DNA of 64,000 bases, from assembly GCA_910577175.1 (NCBI GenBank), contig CAJTLU010000002.1, forward strand, positions 124,001-188,000, given 5' to 3'. Below the pieces are notes generated by a model. It was not told the origin of the DNA. It saw only the letters and a list, made by a program, of their open reading frames with translations, and searched no databases. This DNA comes from an uncultured Lachnospiraceae bacterium (GTDB taxonomy: Bacteria > Bacillota > Clostridia > Lachnospirales > Lachnospiraceae). The translations under genes were made by a program, and so were the position numbers. This document shows, piece after piece, positions 1 to 8,349 of this stretch; the first letter of the stretch is position 1; every line of letters starts with the position of its first letter.

Positions 1-294
1 TATACTTGAAGCATAGGTCGAACCCATCCCTCCATAAAAGGTGGTACCAATTTGTTTTGCACCAGACCATGAGATAAAATCTTCCGACGTCAGGGCATAC
101 ACATAGTTAGGAGCATATGTCTGATACCGGTGAATAAACCTTTTAGCCAGACCATCCTCCCAGCACAGCCTTGTCTTACCGTCTATTACAACATATTCTT
201 TTTTAATTTTTCTTGTTTTACCGTCTATGACGGCATATTTTTTATTTACTTTTTTTGTTTTACCGTCTAGTATAACATATTGATTTACTGCCAA
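1..294 (-). CDS. Phage late protein with DGKT repeats, partial
   Basis: The frame starts at TTG (292-294) behind a GAGGG ribosome site and stays open to base 1, so 98 residues are visible and the C-terminus is outside the window. Residues about 5-46 are three near-copies of a unit of the form YVxxDGKTxKxxKK, followed by an aromatic-rich stretch. It is the last visible gene of the leftward tail cluster. The repeat suggests a structural or tip protein, but I do not recognise the family. The non-ATG start rests on the ribosome site and the reading frame. Confidence 0.6.
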   Translation of the reverse strand, partial: MAVNQYVILDGKTKKVNKKYAVIDGKTRKIKKEYVVIDGKTRLCWEDGLAKRFIHRYQTYAPNYVYALTSEDFISWSGAKQIGTTFYGGMGSTYASSI

Positions 295-390
295 ATTGTT
301 TTTCCCTCCATTCAAATAATGCAAAACACGATGTAGTTCCGCCCGGTGTTTTGGCTAAATTTGAAATACCTAGGTGCCTCTGCATCCGGA

Positions 391-630
391 TTATGTAGTT
401 TCATTCTTATAGATGCTGATAATCGTTCCGTTTCCATAGTCAACAGAAGTATTATCTCCCGGGTCTGTATCAGAAACAATGATGTTTCTGTAATTGCTCA
501 TTGTTTCAGTTAATGTTTTCCCGTCAGGAAATTCCACCGTATCAGAGCTTGTCCACTCCGATTGTAATTTGTATCCTGTTTCTGTTTTCCTGTATCGTTT
601 TGTTTTTAAAAAACCAGATAAAATTCCCAT
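391..630 (-). CDS. Small phage tail-cluster protein, 79 aa
   Basis: The ATG at 630 is chosen because an AAGGAGG site lies just before it; the frame is open further upstream to a TTG, but that extension would overlap the preceding gene. The C-terminus carries DTDPGDN followed by GTIISIYK, closely resembling the C-terminus of the tail-fibre-like protein at 4991-5935 (TTDPGHN, GDIIHVYK). This suggests a shared terminal module in proteins of one tail structure. There is no signal peptide or membrane segment. Function is unknown; assignment to the phage rests on location and this similarity. Confidence 0.6.
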   Translation of the reverse strand: MGILSGFLKTKRYRKTETGYKLQSEWTSSDTVEFPDGKTLTETMSNYRNIIVSDTDPGDNTSVDYGNGTIISIYKNETT

Positions 631-665
631 AAAACCTCCTTCAAAAATATGTGATAGTCCAGTGA

Positions 666-971
666 TTAGTAAGGTTTTATCCAAAAACTTTTATTGCCCG
701 TTTCTTCAGGAGAGGGTTCTGTTATGGAATAAAACTCATCTGTTTCAGCGGAAGGCTTATTCAGCAGATAAACCTGTATTTTCTTGAGTTTATTTTGTAT
801 TGCATTGAATACGGCCGCTGTAAATCCCTTTTTATCATTGCTGCCGTTTAAAAAAGAAATAGATTTGTCATATAAATTGTCCTGAATCAGTTTCTTGTGG
901 CTGGCTGCAATATCAAGTTCTTCCGCACTCATATCGCTATGAGGTATAAATTTTAAATCGTCTGTTGTCAT
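666..971 (-). CDS. Small phage tail-cluster protein, 101 aa
   Basis: This is a 101-residue soluble protein, mostly polar and predicted helical, starting at ATG 971 after a GCAGGTG-like ribosome site. It lies between two other small genes in the same direction with short gaps, so it is co-transcribed with the tail cluster. Its C-terminus (TEPSPEETGN then SFWIKPY) is loosely like the ends of its neighbours at 391-630 and 1004-1336. No family is recognised. Confidence 0.55.
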   Translation of the reverse strand: MTTDDLKFIPHSDMSAEELDIAASHKKLIQDNLYDKSISFLNGSNDKKGFTAAVFNAIQNKLKKIQVYLLNKPSAETDEFYSITEPSPEETGNKSFWIKPY

Positions 972-1003
972 ATATCTGCACCTGTTTTATCATTCCTTCT
1001 ATG

Positions 1004-1336
1004 TTAATAATCCTGTAGCCAGTATCCGCCGACATCCTGATTCTCGCCCGGCTGGGTTTCGGATACAATAGTGTCTTGTGATAGGAGAGCAAACAATCCG
1101 GTATTATAGAGTTCTTCCTCTAGAAAATTAATATAAGACGTATCGATTATATACAGAGAAAGCAAATCCTTATTATCCAGGTACAATTTGCTTGCAGCTG
1201 CAATATTTCCGTTTTGCATATACTGATTGTATTGGGTAACGAGGGAACTAACAGCAGCATCTACGTCTTTATGGTTTCCCGGAGCAATCGGCTTTTGAGG
1301 AAAGCTGCTTCCAAAATTTCTTGAATAATTCATCAT
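1004..1336 (-). CDS. Small phage tail-cluster protein, 110 aa
   Basis: This 110-residue protein starts at ATG 1336 with a GGGGG ribosome site only nine bases after the preceding gene's stop. It is rich in Asn, Gln and Tyr, with a helical middle (AAVSSLVTQYNQYMQNGN). The C-terminus reads SETQPGENQDVGGYWLQDY, again with the pre-terminal Pro-Gly pattern seen in sibling genes. It is probably a small structural or chaperone component of the tail; no family is recognised. Confidence 0.55.
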   Translation of the reverse strand: MMNYSRNFGSSFPQKPIAPGNHKDVDAAVSSLVTQYNQYMQNGNIAAASKLYLDNKDLLSLYIIDTSYINFLEEELYNTGLFALLSQDTIVSETQPGENQDVGGYWLQDY

Positions 1337-1345
1337 AAACCCCCT

Positions 1346-2947
1346 TTATAGTAATTTAAAATAAAATGGATAAAACCTATGCAGCGTTATGGCAGAGGTT
1401 CCGTTTGAAAAATCGTTGGAAATGGATTTTACGATATATTCATGGGACTCCGATTCCTGCTGCTTTTGATAGGAAACCTTCACATTGACATCGAGCCACG
1501 GTATCATAGTGGTTGTAATTGTAACGATATCATTTAAGCTGGAAGAGTTTTTATTGTAATATAACGCATTTTCAATTGCGACAGAGTCGGACAGGATATT
1601 GTCAAATTCATTTCCTGATTTTACTTCCAATATTTCTCCCAGCCTCTGCACGGCAAAGGGATTTTCCTTTTCTACGCGGAAAACAATGTTATTACAGTTA
1701 TATTTCTTTGAAAAGTAATCCTTTGTATAAACAGGGTCATTTTCATCATTGGTTAATACGCATAGTGCATGAGGCTGGTAAGTACCAAGAAAATCAGCGA
1801 CAAACTCATTGTTGCGATAGGTAATTTTAACGCAATATAATTTGTCTGCTTCCATTGTACCCTCTGCAACATATTCGGTTTTCCCTTCCCTGTAGATAGG
1901 AATGGAAGCTAATTGATTGATTCTTAACTTTTGAGCCGGAAGAGAGGAGAGCGGTGCGGTAAATGCAATAATTTCCCCGTTTTGGTAGGACTGATACAAA
2001 TCTAAGGTCAGATTATAGACATTCGAGGTATACGTTGCAGCTTCACAGTACCGGTCAACATCATATACCTTCCCGAAGACCTCCGTAATATTTTTAATGT
2101 CACTGATATGATAAGTAACAGATTCCGAGTTTTCCGCTACGATAATCTGCTGCAGGAAATCGTTATCTATCGTAACCGGGTCATGCTCGCAGCTTGGAAT
2201 CATATGGAAGCAAAACGTATTATATAAATCGTAATACATCTCACAGTTCGGGTATAAATCCCTTAGTTCTGTAAGGATATCAGAAATCGTACAGCCCGCG
2301 TTAAAATTAAGCTCATAAGGAAGCTGGTTCCAGTTCGGATAATCCTTTCGATAGTCCAGGTAATCTGTATTATATTCAGGTAATCCGTAAAATTCCCCCA
2401 GGTCCTGGATAATATAATCCGTTATCCCGTTATCCTTTAAAACGCCTATGGTTGCTTCTTTGATTGTGACAGGCTTATTGTTTTCATCCGTCACCGGTAT
2501 AACGATGGTAGGCACCCCTCCGATTTGGCCGTTCCTGGTGCCGTCCAGCTTGGAAAACCAGTCATTTAATTCTGTTGAAAGCGTATTGCTGCTTTCATCA
2601 TATGAGGTATTGGAGGAGGTAATGGTATAGGTTCCGCATTCATACCATTTGTATTCCTCGTTCCGTATATCGTACAGCCCGATTTGTACCTGGAAATCGT
2701 AACCAATCCATACCTCCAGCTTTTCTTCGATATGCTTTGAGCTATAGGTAGAATCTAATTCCAAAACAAAGGATAATGTTCTGCGTATAGAGGAATTTGC
2801 ATCGATGCTATAGCTGCCGAAGCTGCTGATTCCCTCCAGCTCATCAATCACCTGTTTGTTCCGGTTCAATACAAAAAGCTTCGTCTTGTATTTGATATCA
2901 TTCTGTAATAATAGAAGCTTGTCATTTTCTGTGATATTATATTTCAT
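1346..2947 (-). CDS. Phage tail-associated protein, 533 aa
   Basis: A large beta-rich protein with many aromatic and Asp/Asn residues and no signal peptide. The ATG at 2947 is preferred over an in-frame start at 2971 because GGTGGT sits just before it and it follows the upstream stop (2952-2954) directly. Its size and its place after two other large genes fit a tail-tip or baseplate component of a siphovirus-like tail. It resembles phage proteins annotated only as domains of unknown function. Role is inferred from context. Confidence 0.6.
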   Translation of the reverse strand: MKYNITENDKLLLLQNDIKYKTKLFVLNRNKQVIDELEGISSFGSYSIDANSSIRRTLSFVLELDSTYSSKHIEEKLEVWIGYDFQVQIGLYDIRNEEYKWYECGTYTITSSNTSYDESSNTLSTELNDWFSKLDGTRNGQIGGVPTIVIPVTDENNKPVTIKEATIGVLKDNGITDYIIQDLGEFYGLPEYNTDYLDYRKDYPNWNQLPYELNFNAGCTISDILTELRDLYPNCEMYYDLYNTFCFHMIPSCEHDPVTIDNDFLQQIIVAENSESVTYHISDIKNITEVFGKVYDVDRYCEAATYTSNVYNLTLDLYQSYQNGEIIAFTAPLSSLPAQKLRINQLASIPIYREGKTEYVAEGTMEADKLYCVKITYRNNEFVADFLGTYQPHALCVLTNDENDPVYTKDYFSKKYNCNNIVFRVEKENPFAVQRLGEILEVKSGNEFDNILSDSVAIENALYYNKNSSSLNDIVTITTTMIPWLDVNVKVSYQKQQESESHEYIVKSISNDFSNGTSAITLHRFYPFYFKLL

Positions 2948-2951
2948 ATGA

Positions 2952-3854
2952 TCACCACCATTTAGAATCAACGTCGGAAAAACCGTTTAAATATAACGCC
3001 TTCATATCGTTGATATCGCCGATTTCTACCCATTCAAAGCTGATATTCCTTAAATCCGTGTGGCCGTTCATCGTATCGTTGATAACGCCCGAAACCTGAA
3101 TCATCCATATGCGTCCGTCGTCAATCTTAAGGATTAACGGCTTCTTATTTGCGAGCCTGCTTTTCACGGAATTACGGTACTGTAAACCTTCTTCTGCGTT
3201 GAGCGTTCCTTCACCGTCGTTCATTCTTATAAACGTACCGCTGATGGAACCGCTGTCACAATTCAGTTCGGAATTGGATACGACCTTCATATACTTGCTA
3301 TTTAACATTTTGACAACCTGATTGGACGTATTCCTCGTCGTATCGCAGGCATCGACATTATAAATTGTTCCATAAAGGCAGTCCTTATCGGTAATATAAA
3401 AGCCGTTAAAGTCGCTGTAGACGTTTTGTATAATATAGGAATTTTCTATCCCGTTCACAAAAGAGGAGACAGAGTATTCGTATTCGACCCCGCTGCGCGC
3501 ATATTTATCAATGATATGAAGGTCAAAGTCCTCTATCGTTTCTACCTTTTTGGCATAAATTACAATCCATTCCACTGTGCCGGCTTCCCTTCTCCGTACA
3601 ACGATATAATCCGTATTACGAAGGGAAAAACCGCAGTTTCCCGCATCGAAGTCATAATCAAAGGTAGCGTTCAGTTTCGTGTCATAACTCCATTCATCCT
3701 CCAGGTTCTTTACCGTCATTGCGGTATTTGCACTTAAATACAATTGATTATAAGTACCGTCAAAAATTTGCATTGTTACAAGCTCCTGTTTAGGGAGTGC
3801 AGGAGGAAACAAGGAGTTTCCATCACCGCAGAATGCAGCGCCTAAAAATATCAT
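2952..3854 (-). CDS. Phage tail protein, 300 aa
   Basis: A 300-residue beta-rich protein without membrane segments. Its start overlaps the end of the upstream gene by four bases and its stop abuts the next start, a tight translational coupling typical of tail modules. Features include many Tyr/Asp turns and a late segment (RIWMIQVSG) resembling beta strands of distal-tail proteins. By position it is probably a distal tail or baseplate protein; no signature motif proves it. Confidence 0.55.
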   Translation of the reverse strand: MIFLGAAFCGDGNSLFPPALPKQELVTMQIFDGTYNQLYLSANTAMTVKNLEDEWSYDTKLNATFDYDFDAGNCGFSLRNTDYIVVRRREAGTVEWIVIYAKKVETIEDFDLHIIDKYARSGVEYEYSVSSFVNGIENSYIIQNVYSDFNGFYITDKDCLYGTIYNVDACDTTRNTSNQVVKMLNSKYMKVVSNSELNCDSGSISGTFIRMNDGEGTLNAEEGLQYRNSVKSRLANKKPLILKIDDGRIWMIQVSGVINDTMNGHTDLRNISFEWVEIGDINDMKALYLNGFSDVDSKWW

Positions 3855-4969
3855 AATCTTCCTCCTTGCATCTGAAATCCATCCGCTTTATAATACACAT
3901 TCAAGCTATAAAAATGTTGCTTTCTTTTTACTTCAAATATAACAAAATCATTATCTTCATAGCTTGTATTGATGATTTCAATTTTATTTCCGTTGTTATC
4001 CGTTATCAATTTACCGTCTAAGGTAGTAATCTGAGCCTTGGGTAGCGGCTTATAGATTACATAATTTCCTGCCTTCAGTTCGCAATAATAGACGCCGCAT
4101 ACATTGACGATACGGAGGGAAAATGCCGCATCGTTTGTTGTCAGGAAGGTTTTTACCGGCAGTTTTTTCGCGTCCGCAAATAATACGAAATCATCGTCGA
4201 CACGGAAGCCGCCATTGTAGGTAATGCTGTTATCCCATAAGGTAACGGAACCGTCAGAGAAGAGATAATTCTCATTTTCCACGTCATATCCGATTACCGT
4301 CATATTCGTATCTATGGAAATGTATCCGGAGCATTTTTGATTTTTTAATTGGAATAATATATTGGACGGAATCGTATTGTAAGATACCGATACCTTTTTG
4401 TATCCGGTATCCAAAAGAAAGCCGTGAACTGTCTCGCCAATACAGCGGACATAGTATTCCCTGTTATTTTCCAGCCCGTAGTACAGGTAGGAATTACTGG
4501 AGGTATAATAAACGTCTGACTTACCAAGCTGGATTTTATTATAATCATATACGAGATACTGATACGATTTTAATTTCTCCCCCTCGTCCTGTGCATAGGT
4601 TACGCCAAGACGGATACTAGAAGAACTGTACGGATTCTCAAAATCATTTAACGCAAAAGCAGGAGAGGAGTAACAATAAAAAAGAACCGGCTCTGACAAA
4701 TCAGAACTGTTATTATTAGAATCAAACACTTGTATCTGTATGGTGTATTGCTGTCCGTTTTCCAGCGTGCCGGAAGGAATCGGGTGAACTAATTTCAGAG
4801 TCTCTATAGCAGTATCATATACGGTTTCGGATGTGTTGTTATTTACAATAACAGCCCTGTTTTTCACGGACTGGCTGCCGTAATAGATAAATTCAAAGCG
4901 GTTATCCTGCGTGGCATCGAGCGCCTGTTTCGTTATGATTGAAGGTGTGGGAAGTATAGCTTGATTCAT
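3851..4969 (-). CDS. Phage tail protein with fibronectin III-like repeats
   Basis: About 372 residues from ATG 4969, which follows an AGGTGG site; a GTG at 4978 is the alternative. The first 200 residues show alternating strands with fibronectin-III-like features (NGQQYTIQIQVFDSNNNSS; NREYYVRCIG), as in many tail-tip and fibre-attachment proteins. The C-terminal half is another beta domain. The stop overlaps the next gene by four bases. It probably forms part of the host-contacting tail structure. Confidence 0.55.
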   Translation of the reverse strand: MNQAILPTPSIITKQALDATQDNRFEFIYYGSQSVKNRAVIVNNNTSETVYDTAIETLKLVHPIPSGTLENGQQYTIQIQVFDSNNNSSDLSEPVLFYCYSSPAFALNDFENPYSSSSIRLGVTYAQDEGEKLKSYQYLVYDYNKIQLGKSDVYYTSSNSYLYYGLENNREYYVRCIGETVHGFLLDTGYKKVSVSYNTIPSNILFQLKNQKCSGYISIDTNMTVIGYDVENENYLFSDGSVTLWDNSITYNGGFRVDDDFVLFADAKKLPVKTFLTTNDAAFSLRIVNVCGVYYCELKAGNYVIYKPLPKAQITTLDGKLITDNNGNKIEIINTSYEDNDFVIFEVKRKQHFYSLNVYYKADGFQMQGGRL

Positions 4970-4990
4970 TTTAACCACCTCTTTCTATGA

Positions 4991-5935
4991 TTAGTCTGCC
5001 TTATATACATGAATGATGTCTCCGTTCTTATATCCGCTTGGCGGGGTTCCGTTATGCCCCGGGTCGGTTGTAGTGCAGTAGGAGTTTCTGACCGTAAAAA
5101 CAGAAGCGCCTTTTTGCTGCGTAATTGTTATCGTTCCGGCACCTAAGCTTCCTACGGTTGTAGTTCCGCTTAATTCTATATACCCGGGTCTTGCTTTCAC
5201 CGTATTGGCACAAAGATTGACAGACGTTCCGCTTAACACCGTGCTGCCTGCATCAGAAGGGAATGATAATTCTGCATTACGGTTTAAGCTCCCTCCGGAT
5301 TTTTTAATATAGGTATCTGCAATCACATTCCCGCTTCCATCCTTAGAAGCAGAATCGTTTTCCGCCCTCCAGGCAGGAGTCCCGTTCCCGTCCGTTTTCC
5401 AGACCTTATTCGCCTGATTGGCGCCGGAGGCGACATATCCTTCGCTGGAGGCGGTATTTGCTTTCCAGGTATTTGTATTAGTAGACGGAGGCGTATATCC
5501 TAATGCAGAAGTTACATTCTCTTTTGTGAGTTCGCTTCGGATTGTAGCGGAGCTTTTGTTTTCAACATTTTGCAAGCCAATGGTTGATTTTGTGACACCA
5601 TGCGGATTATTTTTGTCCAGCATATGGATATCCAGGCTTTCCTCAAGCGCTCTCCCCCTTCCGCCGTCAAATACGGTTCCTTCGGTGATACCGAAGCTTA
5701 TGTTATCTGAAGGAACTTTCAAATTTTCATCCAGAGGGGCAACCGATACATTGATAGCTTCCTTTGAAATAAAGAAATCTTTGACTGCTTCGTTATTCTT
5801 AAAATATTCAATTAAGTTCCGGACTGTAATTTTATAGGTTGTAGTACCATCTTCAATAATAAATATATCCGTATCAGTTACATTGGAGGTTTGTGGTAAT
5901 TCGCGTATTTTTATTGTTTTTGGCAAATCAGACAT
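4991..5935 (-). CDS. Phage tail fibre-like protein
   Basis: This 314-residue protein has an N-terminal segment (SDLPKTIKIRELP, then DIFIIEDGTTTYKITV) seen in adaptor regions of tail fibres. Around residue 105-128 is the classic fibre motif HMLDKNNPHGVTKSTIG followed by LQNVENKS. The middle is Gly/Ser/Thr-rich and the end carries TTDPGHN and GDIIHVYK. These fit a trimeric receptor-binding fibre. It is the best-supported phage assignment in the window; the receptor is unknown. Confidence 0.75.
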   Translation of the reverse strand: MSDLPKTIKIRELPQTSNVTDTDIFIIEDGTTTYKITVRNLIEYFKNNEAVKDFFISKEAINVSVAPLDENLKVPSDNISFGITEGTVFDGGRGRALEESLDIHMLDKNNPHGVTKSTIGLQNVENKSSATIRSELTKENVTSALGYTPPSTNTNTWKANTASSEGYVASGANQANKVWKTDGNGTPAWRAENDSASKDGSGNVIADTYIKKSGGSLNRNAELSFPSDAGSTVLSGTSVNLCANTVKARPGYIELSGTTTVGSLGAGTITITQQKGASVFTVRNSYCTTTDPGHNGTPPSGYKNGDIIHVYKAD

Positions 5936-5950
5936 ATCGTTTCCCTTTCC

Positions 5951-6178
5951 TTATTTTCTTCTTATCCCGCTAATAAACATATCTTTGATATTGGTTATCC
6001 CGCATGGCATCGTGACCCATACGCCTTGTCCCTTTTTTAACTCGACATTGAAAGCGCAAGGGACGTCATATAAAAATCCGTCTTTGGAAATTTTATAGGT
6101 GCCGTCATTATTTATATCAAAAATGATAGAGGGAAAGGTTTTGTCATAATAAATTCCTGATAATTTTGAATCAATCAT
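5951..6178 (-). CDS. Small phage protein at a rearrangement junction, 75 aa
   Basis: A 75-residue beta-rich protein, first of the visible leftward tail genes. The ATG at 6178 has no ribosome site: the bases before it belong to the rightward DUF262 gene and an inverted repeat. The original start was therefore probably further upstream and has been lost, and this ATG may be fortuitous. No family is recognised. Confidence 0.4.
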   Translation of the reverse strand: MIDSKLSGIYYDKTFPSIIFDINNDGTYKISKDGFLYDVPCAFNVELKKGQGVWVTMPCGITNIKDMFISGIRRK

Positions 6179-6197
6179 GGTACTGATTCAATTATCA
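6158..6197. repeat. Imperfect inverted repeat at the prophage/DUF262 junction
   Basis: TGATAATTttGAATCA (6158-6173) faces TGATTCAATTATCA (6184-6197) across about ten bases. The repeat spans the point where leftward tail genes meet a rightward gene lacking its start codon. It could be the scar of an inversion or fold-back joining, or a chance palindrome. Confidence 0.5.
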
Positions 6198-6268
6198 AGA
6201 AGATAGACAAGCATACGATTCGATTTGATCATCCCCTGCAGAGAGAATCTGACCAGTGGTCTCCTTCC

Positions 6269-7573
6269 ATGAAAGGAAATCTTGTTTCTGATATTTTGCA
6301 AGGAAATAAGTTACATCCTCTGATTTTTGCGGAGCAGATTATCAATGGGGTTCCTATTATCTGGGATCTTGACGGCAAGCAGCGTTGCACAAATGCGTAT
6401 TTATTTTCAAAGAATGGATATAAAGTATCTAAGAATATCAGGCGCTGGATGATTAAGTACCAGACGATAGAAAAGGATGAGAATGGCAGGGATGTTTTAG
6501 ATGAGAGTGGATTTCCGATTGCGGTAAATGCAGAATTTGATATCAGGGGAAAGAAGTTTTCTGATTTACCGGAAGAATTGCGAGATCGGTTTTTGGATTA
6601 TAGTTTTAATTATGACCAGTATCTGAATTGTTCGGAAGAAGATATTGGTTATCATATTGAAAGATATAATGATGGAAAGCCAATGACATCGTCACAAAAG
6701 AGTATTACAAAGCTTGGCACGGAATATGCGGAGCTGGCGAAATCGATATCCAACATGTCATTTTTTAAAGACATGGGAGGGTATAAAGTATCGGAGTTCA
6801 ACAATGGAACGATTAACCGGGTAGTGGTCGAATCCATCATGGCAGCCAATTATTTGGATAAATGGAATAAGCTTGACGATATGTGCAAATATATCAAGGA
6901 AAATTCGGATACTGCTATTTTTGACGATTTTGAAGATATGATTGAGCGTCTGGAAAAGGTAGTTACAGACGATGTTTCTGATATGTTCGACTCAAAGGAT
7001 AGTTTTCTGTGGTTTGGATTATTTGCGAGGTTTGTGAAAATCGAAACGGAGGATAAAAGATTTATTGAATTTATGGCGGAATTTACGAAATCCTTACACA
7101 GTAAAACAGTGAACGGGGTATCCTTTGATATAATATTGGAAGAATCAAAATCGACAAAGGATAAAGGTATTGTGACAAAGAAAATGAATCATCTGGAGAG
7201 GTTAATGAAGGAATATCTGGATAGGAAGAAAAAGGGGGACAAGCGCAAACCGGACGATATCGAGCTTGTGATTGCCGATATGCTTGGGATTGATAAAGAT
7301 GTTATACATGAAAATATGGATTGGTATACGGATATGTTAGAGGGGGAGTATGGGTTAAAAGGAAAGTGCATAAAAGACGGTTCACGGTTACTGGATAAAA
7401 ATAATGACGTCTCATTGCTTGGAATGGTAGCTTACGCAGAAAATGCGGGAAAGGATTTAGATGGATGGCTTACAGAGTATGCCCGGCAAAATACCACATA
7501 TTATGCTGACCAGAAAAAGAATTTTTTGCGTATGAAAAAATCGTTTGAACAGTATTGTACGGACTGCGCATAG
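6269..7573 (+). CDS. DUF262 (GmrSD-type) protein, 5' end lost
   Basis: The protein carries the DUF262 signature DGKQRCTNA about 35 codons after the first ATG. The conserved upstream motif (HPLQRESDQW) is also present, but only in codons 6182-6268, before any start codon: in frame, a TGA at 6167 is followed by no ATG, GTG or TTG until 6269. The gene has thus lost its start and perhaps five to ten codons. DUF262 is a ParB-related fold found in GmrS nucleases and many phage or defence proteins. The remainder (434 residues) is intact and helical. It may be inactive or translated from 6269 without the first motif. Confidence 0.7.
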   Translation: MKGNLVSDILQGNKLHPLIFAEQIINGVPIIWDLDGKQRCTNAYLFSKNGYKVSKNIRRWMIKYQTIEKDENGRDVLDESGFPIAVNAEFDIRGKKFSDLPEELRDRFLDYSFNYDQYLNCSEEDIGYHIERYNDGKPMTSSQKSITKLGTEYAELAKSISNMSFFKDMGGYKVSEFNNGTINRVVVESIMAANYLDKWNKLDDMCKYIKENSDTAIFDDFEDMIERLEKVVTDDVSDMFDSKDSFLWFGLFARFVKIETEDKRFIEFMAEFTKSLHSKTVNGVSFDIILEESKSTKDKGIVTKKMNHLERLMKEYLDRKKKGDKRKPDDIELVIADMLGIDKDVIHENMDWYTDMLEGEYGLKGKCIKDGSRLLDKNNDVSLLGMVAYAENAGKDLDGWLTEYARQNTTYYADQKKNFLRMKKSFEQYCTDCA

Positions 7574-7586
7574 GAGGAACGAAGGT

Positions 7587-8021
7587 ATGAGTACAGATAA
7601 TGGGATTTATATTTTAAAGACAAAGGATCAATATAGAGTGGCGCATTTACAGGCGATAGATCGTATCGCATGGTCTTTCATTGATGGAAATTTGCAGAAT
7701 GATGAAGCGGCCAGGGGAAGATATGTACCGACGAGAGTGGTGGAGATGTGGGGAAACTGTAAATATACAAGAGATAGAAATCTTGCTTTTACGATTGCTC
7801 ATAAATGGGCAGGAAGTCTTCTGGTTTGTGAATATGGCGTGAACGTAATTGTATATAATAAAATGTGGAAGCATATTGTGAACGATGCAAAAAAATATGC
7901 AAAAAAGGAGCTGGAATACTTAAAGAAAAGTGGAAAAAATGATTGGAATGTAGCAATATTGCAAAATATAGCCAATGGCAGTTATCCTGATGGGCATGGA
8001 GGGGCGCTCCGGTTTCCTTGA
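7587..8021 (+). CDS. Hypothetical protein paired with DUF262 gene, 144 aa
   Basis: It starts at ATG 7587 after a strong AGGAGG, 13 bases past the DUF262 stop. The 144-residue protein is basic and soluble, with a Trp/Tyr-rich middle and a Lys-rich helix (KKYAKKELEYLKKS). It is probably co-translated with the upstream gene, and the pair looks like phage or mobile-element cargo. I do not recognise the family. Its stop codon lies inside the left arm of the palindrome at 8017-8080. Confidence 0.6.
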   Translation: MSTDNGIYILKTKDQYRVAHLQAIDRIAWSFIDGNLQNDEAARGRYVPTRVVEMWGNCKYTRDRNLAFTIAHKWAGSLLVCEYGVNVIVYNKMWKHIVNDAKKYAKKELEYLKKSGKNDWNVAILQNIANGSYPDGHGGALRFP

Positions 8022-8080
8022 GCTTCTGCATTCTACATATACCTTTGTGGCCCGGTTGCTAAAAAAGGCGGAAACTCAAG
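8017..8080. repeat. Promoter-upstream palindrome, short copy
   Basis: CTTGAGCTTCTGC at the left pairs imperfectly with GGCGGAAACTCAAG at the right (ends 8080). The right arm is 11 bases from the TTGACA of the pyrK promoter. The same arm sequence recurs before other promoters in this window (see findings). Confidence 0.7.
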
Positions 8081-8091
8081 CATTTTCTTCT

Positions 8092-8120
8092 TTGACATAT
8101 AAGTTTTGCCGTGCTATAAT
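8092..8120 (+). promoter_or_regulatory. Promoter for pyrKD
   Basis: TTGACA (8092-8097), 17-base spacer, TATAAT (8115-8120): a perfect consensus promoter. It implies a leader of about 220 nt before pyrK that contains a terminator-like hairpin (8279-8322). Confidence 0.85.
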
Positions 8121-8278
8121 ATTATTTATGGTGTTTAAATTATTGTGAATACTGATAAAGCCAGTAAAGTCAGGTGTTCCCGGTATGACTAAATAAGATA
8201 TCAGAAATAAAACACTTATCATTTGTAATAAAGGAGTCGTCAGTTCAAGTCTGGTTTCCGGCTCTGGGAAATTTGGTG

Positions 8279-8322
8279 AAGTCTGATATCCTTTCGGAAA
8301 GGAAAAGGGTTCAGGCTTTTTT
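8279..8322 (+). terminator. Attenuator-type terminator in the pyrK leader
   Basis: AAGTCTGA pairs with TTCAGGCTT around an inner CCTTtcggAAAGG hairpin, followed by six T residues. It lies between promoter and gene, so it would stop transcription before pyrK unless an alternative fold forms. The regulator (pyrimidine-sensing RNA or protein) is not identifiable; I see no PyrR-loop consensus. Confidence 0.6.
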
Positions 8323-8349
8323 GTTACATAAAAGCACAGGAGGATGGAG

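Noticed and set aside
8121..8300. Cobalamin-riboswitch-like words GGTGTTTAAA and GGGAAnnnnGGTGAA in the pyrK leader
   Set aside because: The order and spacing are wrong and the B12-box and CCCGC-CACTG elements are missing.
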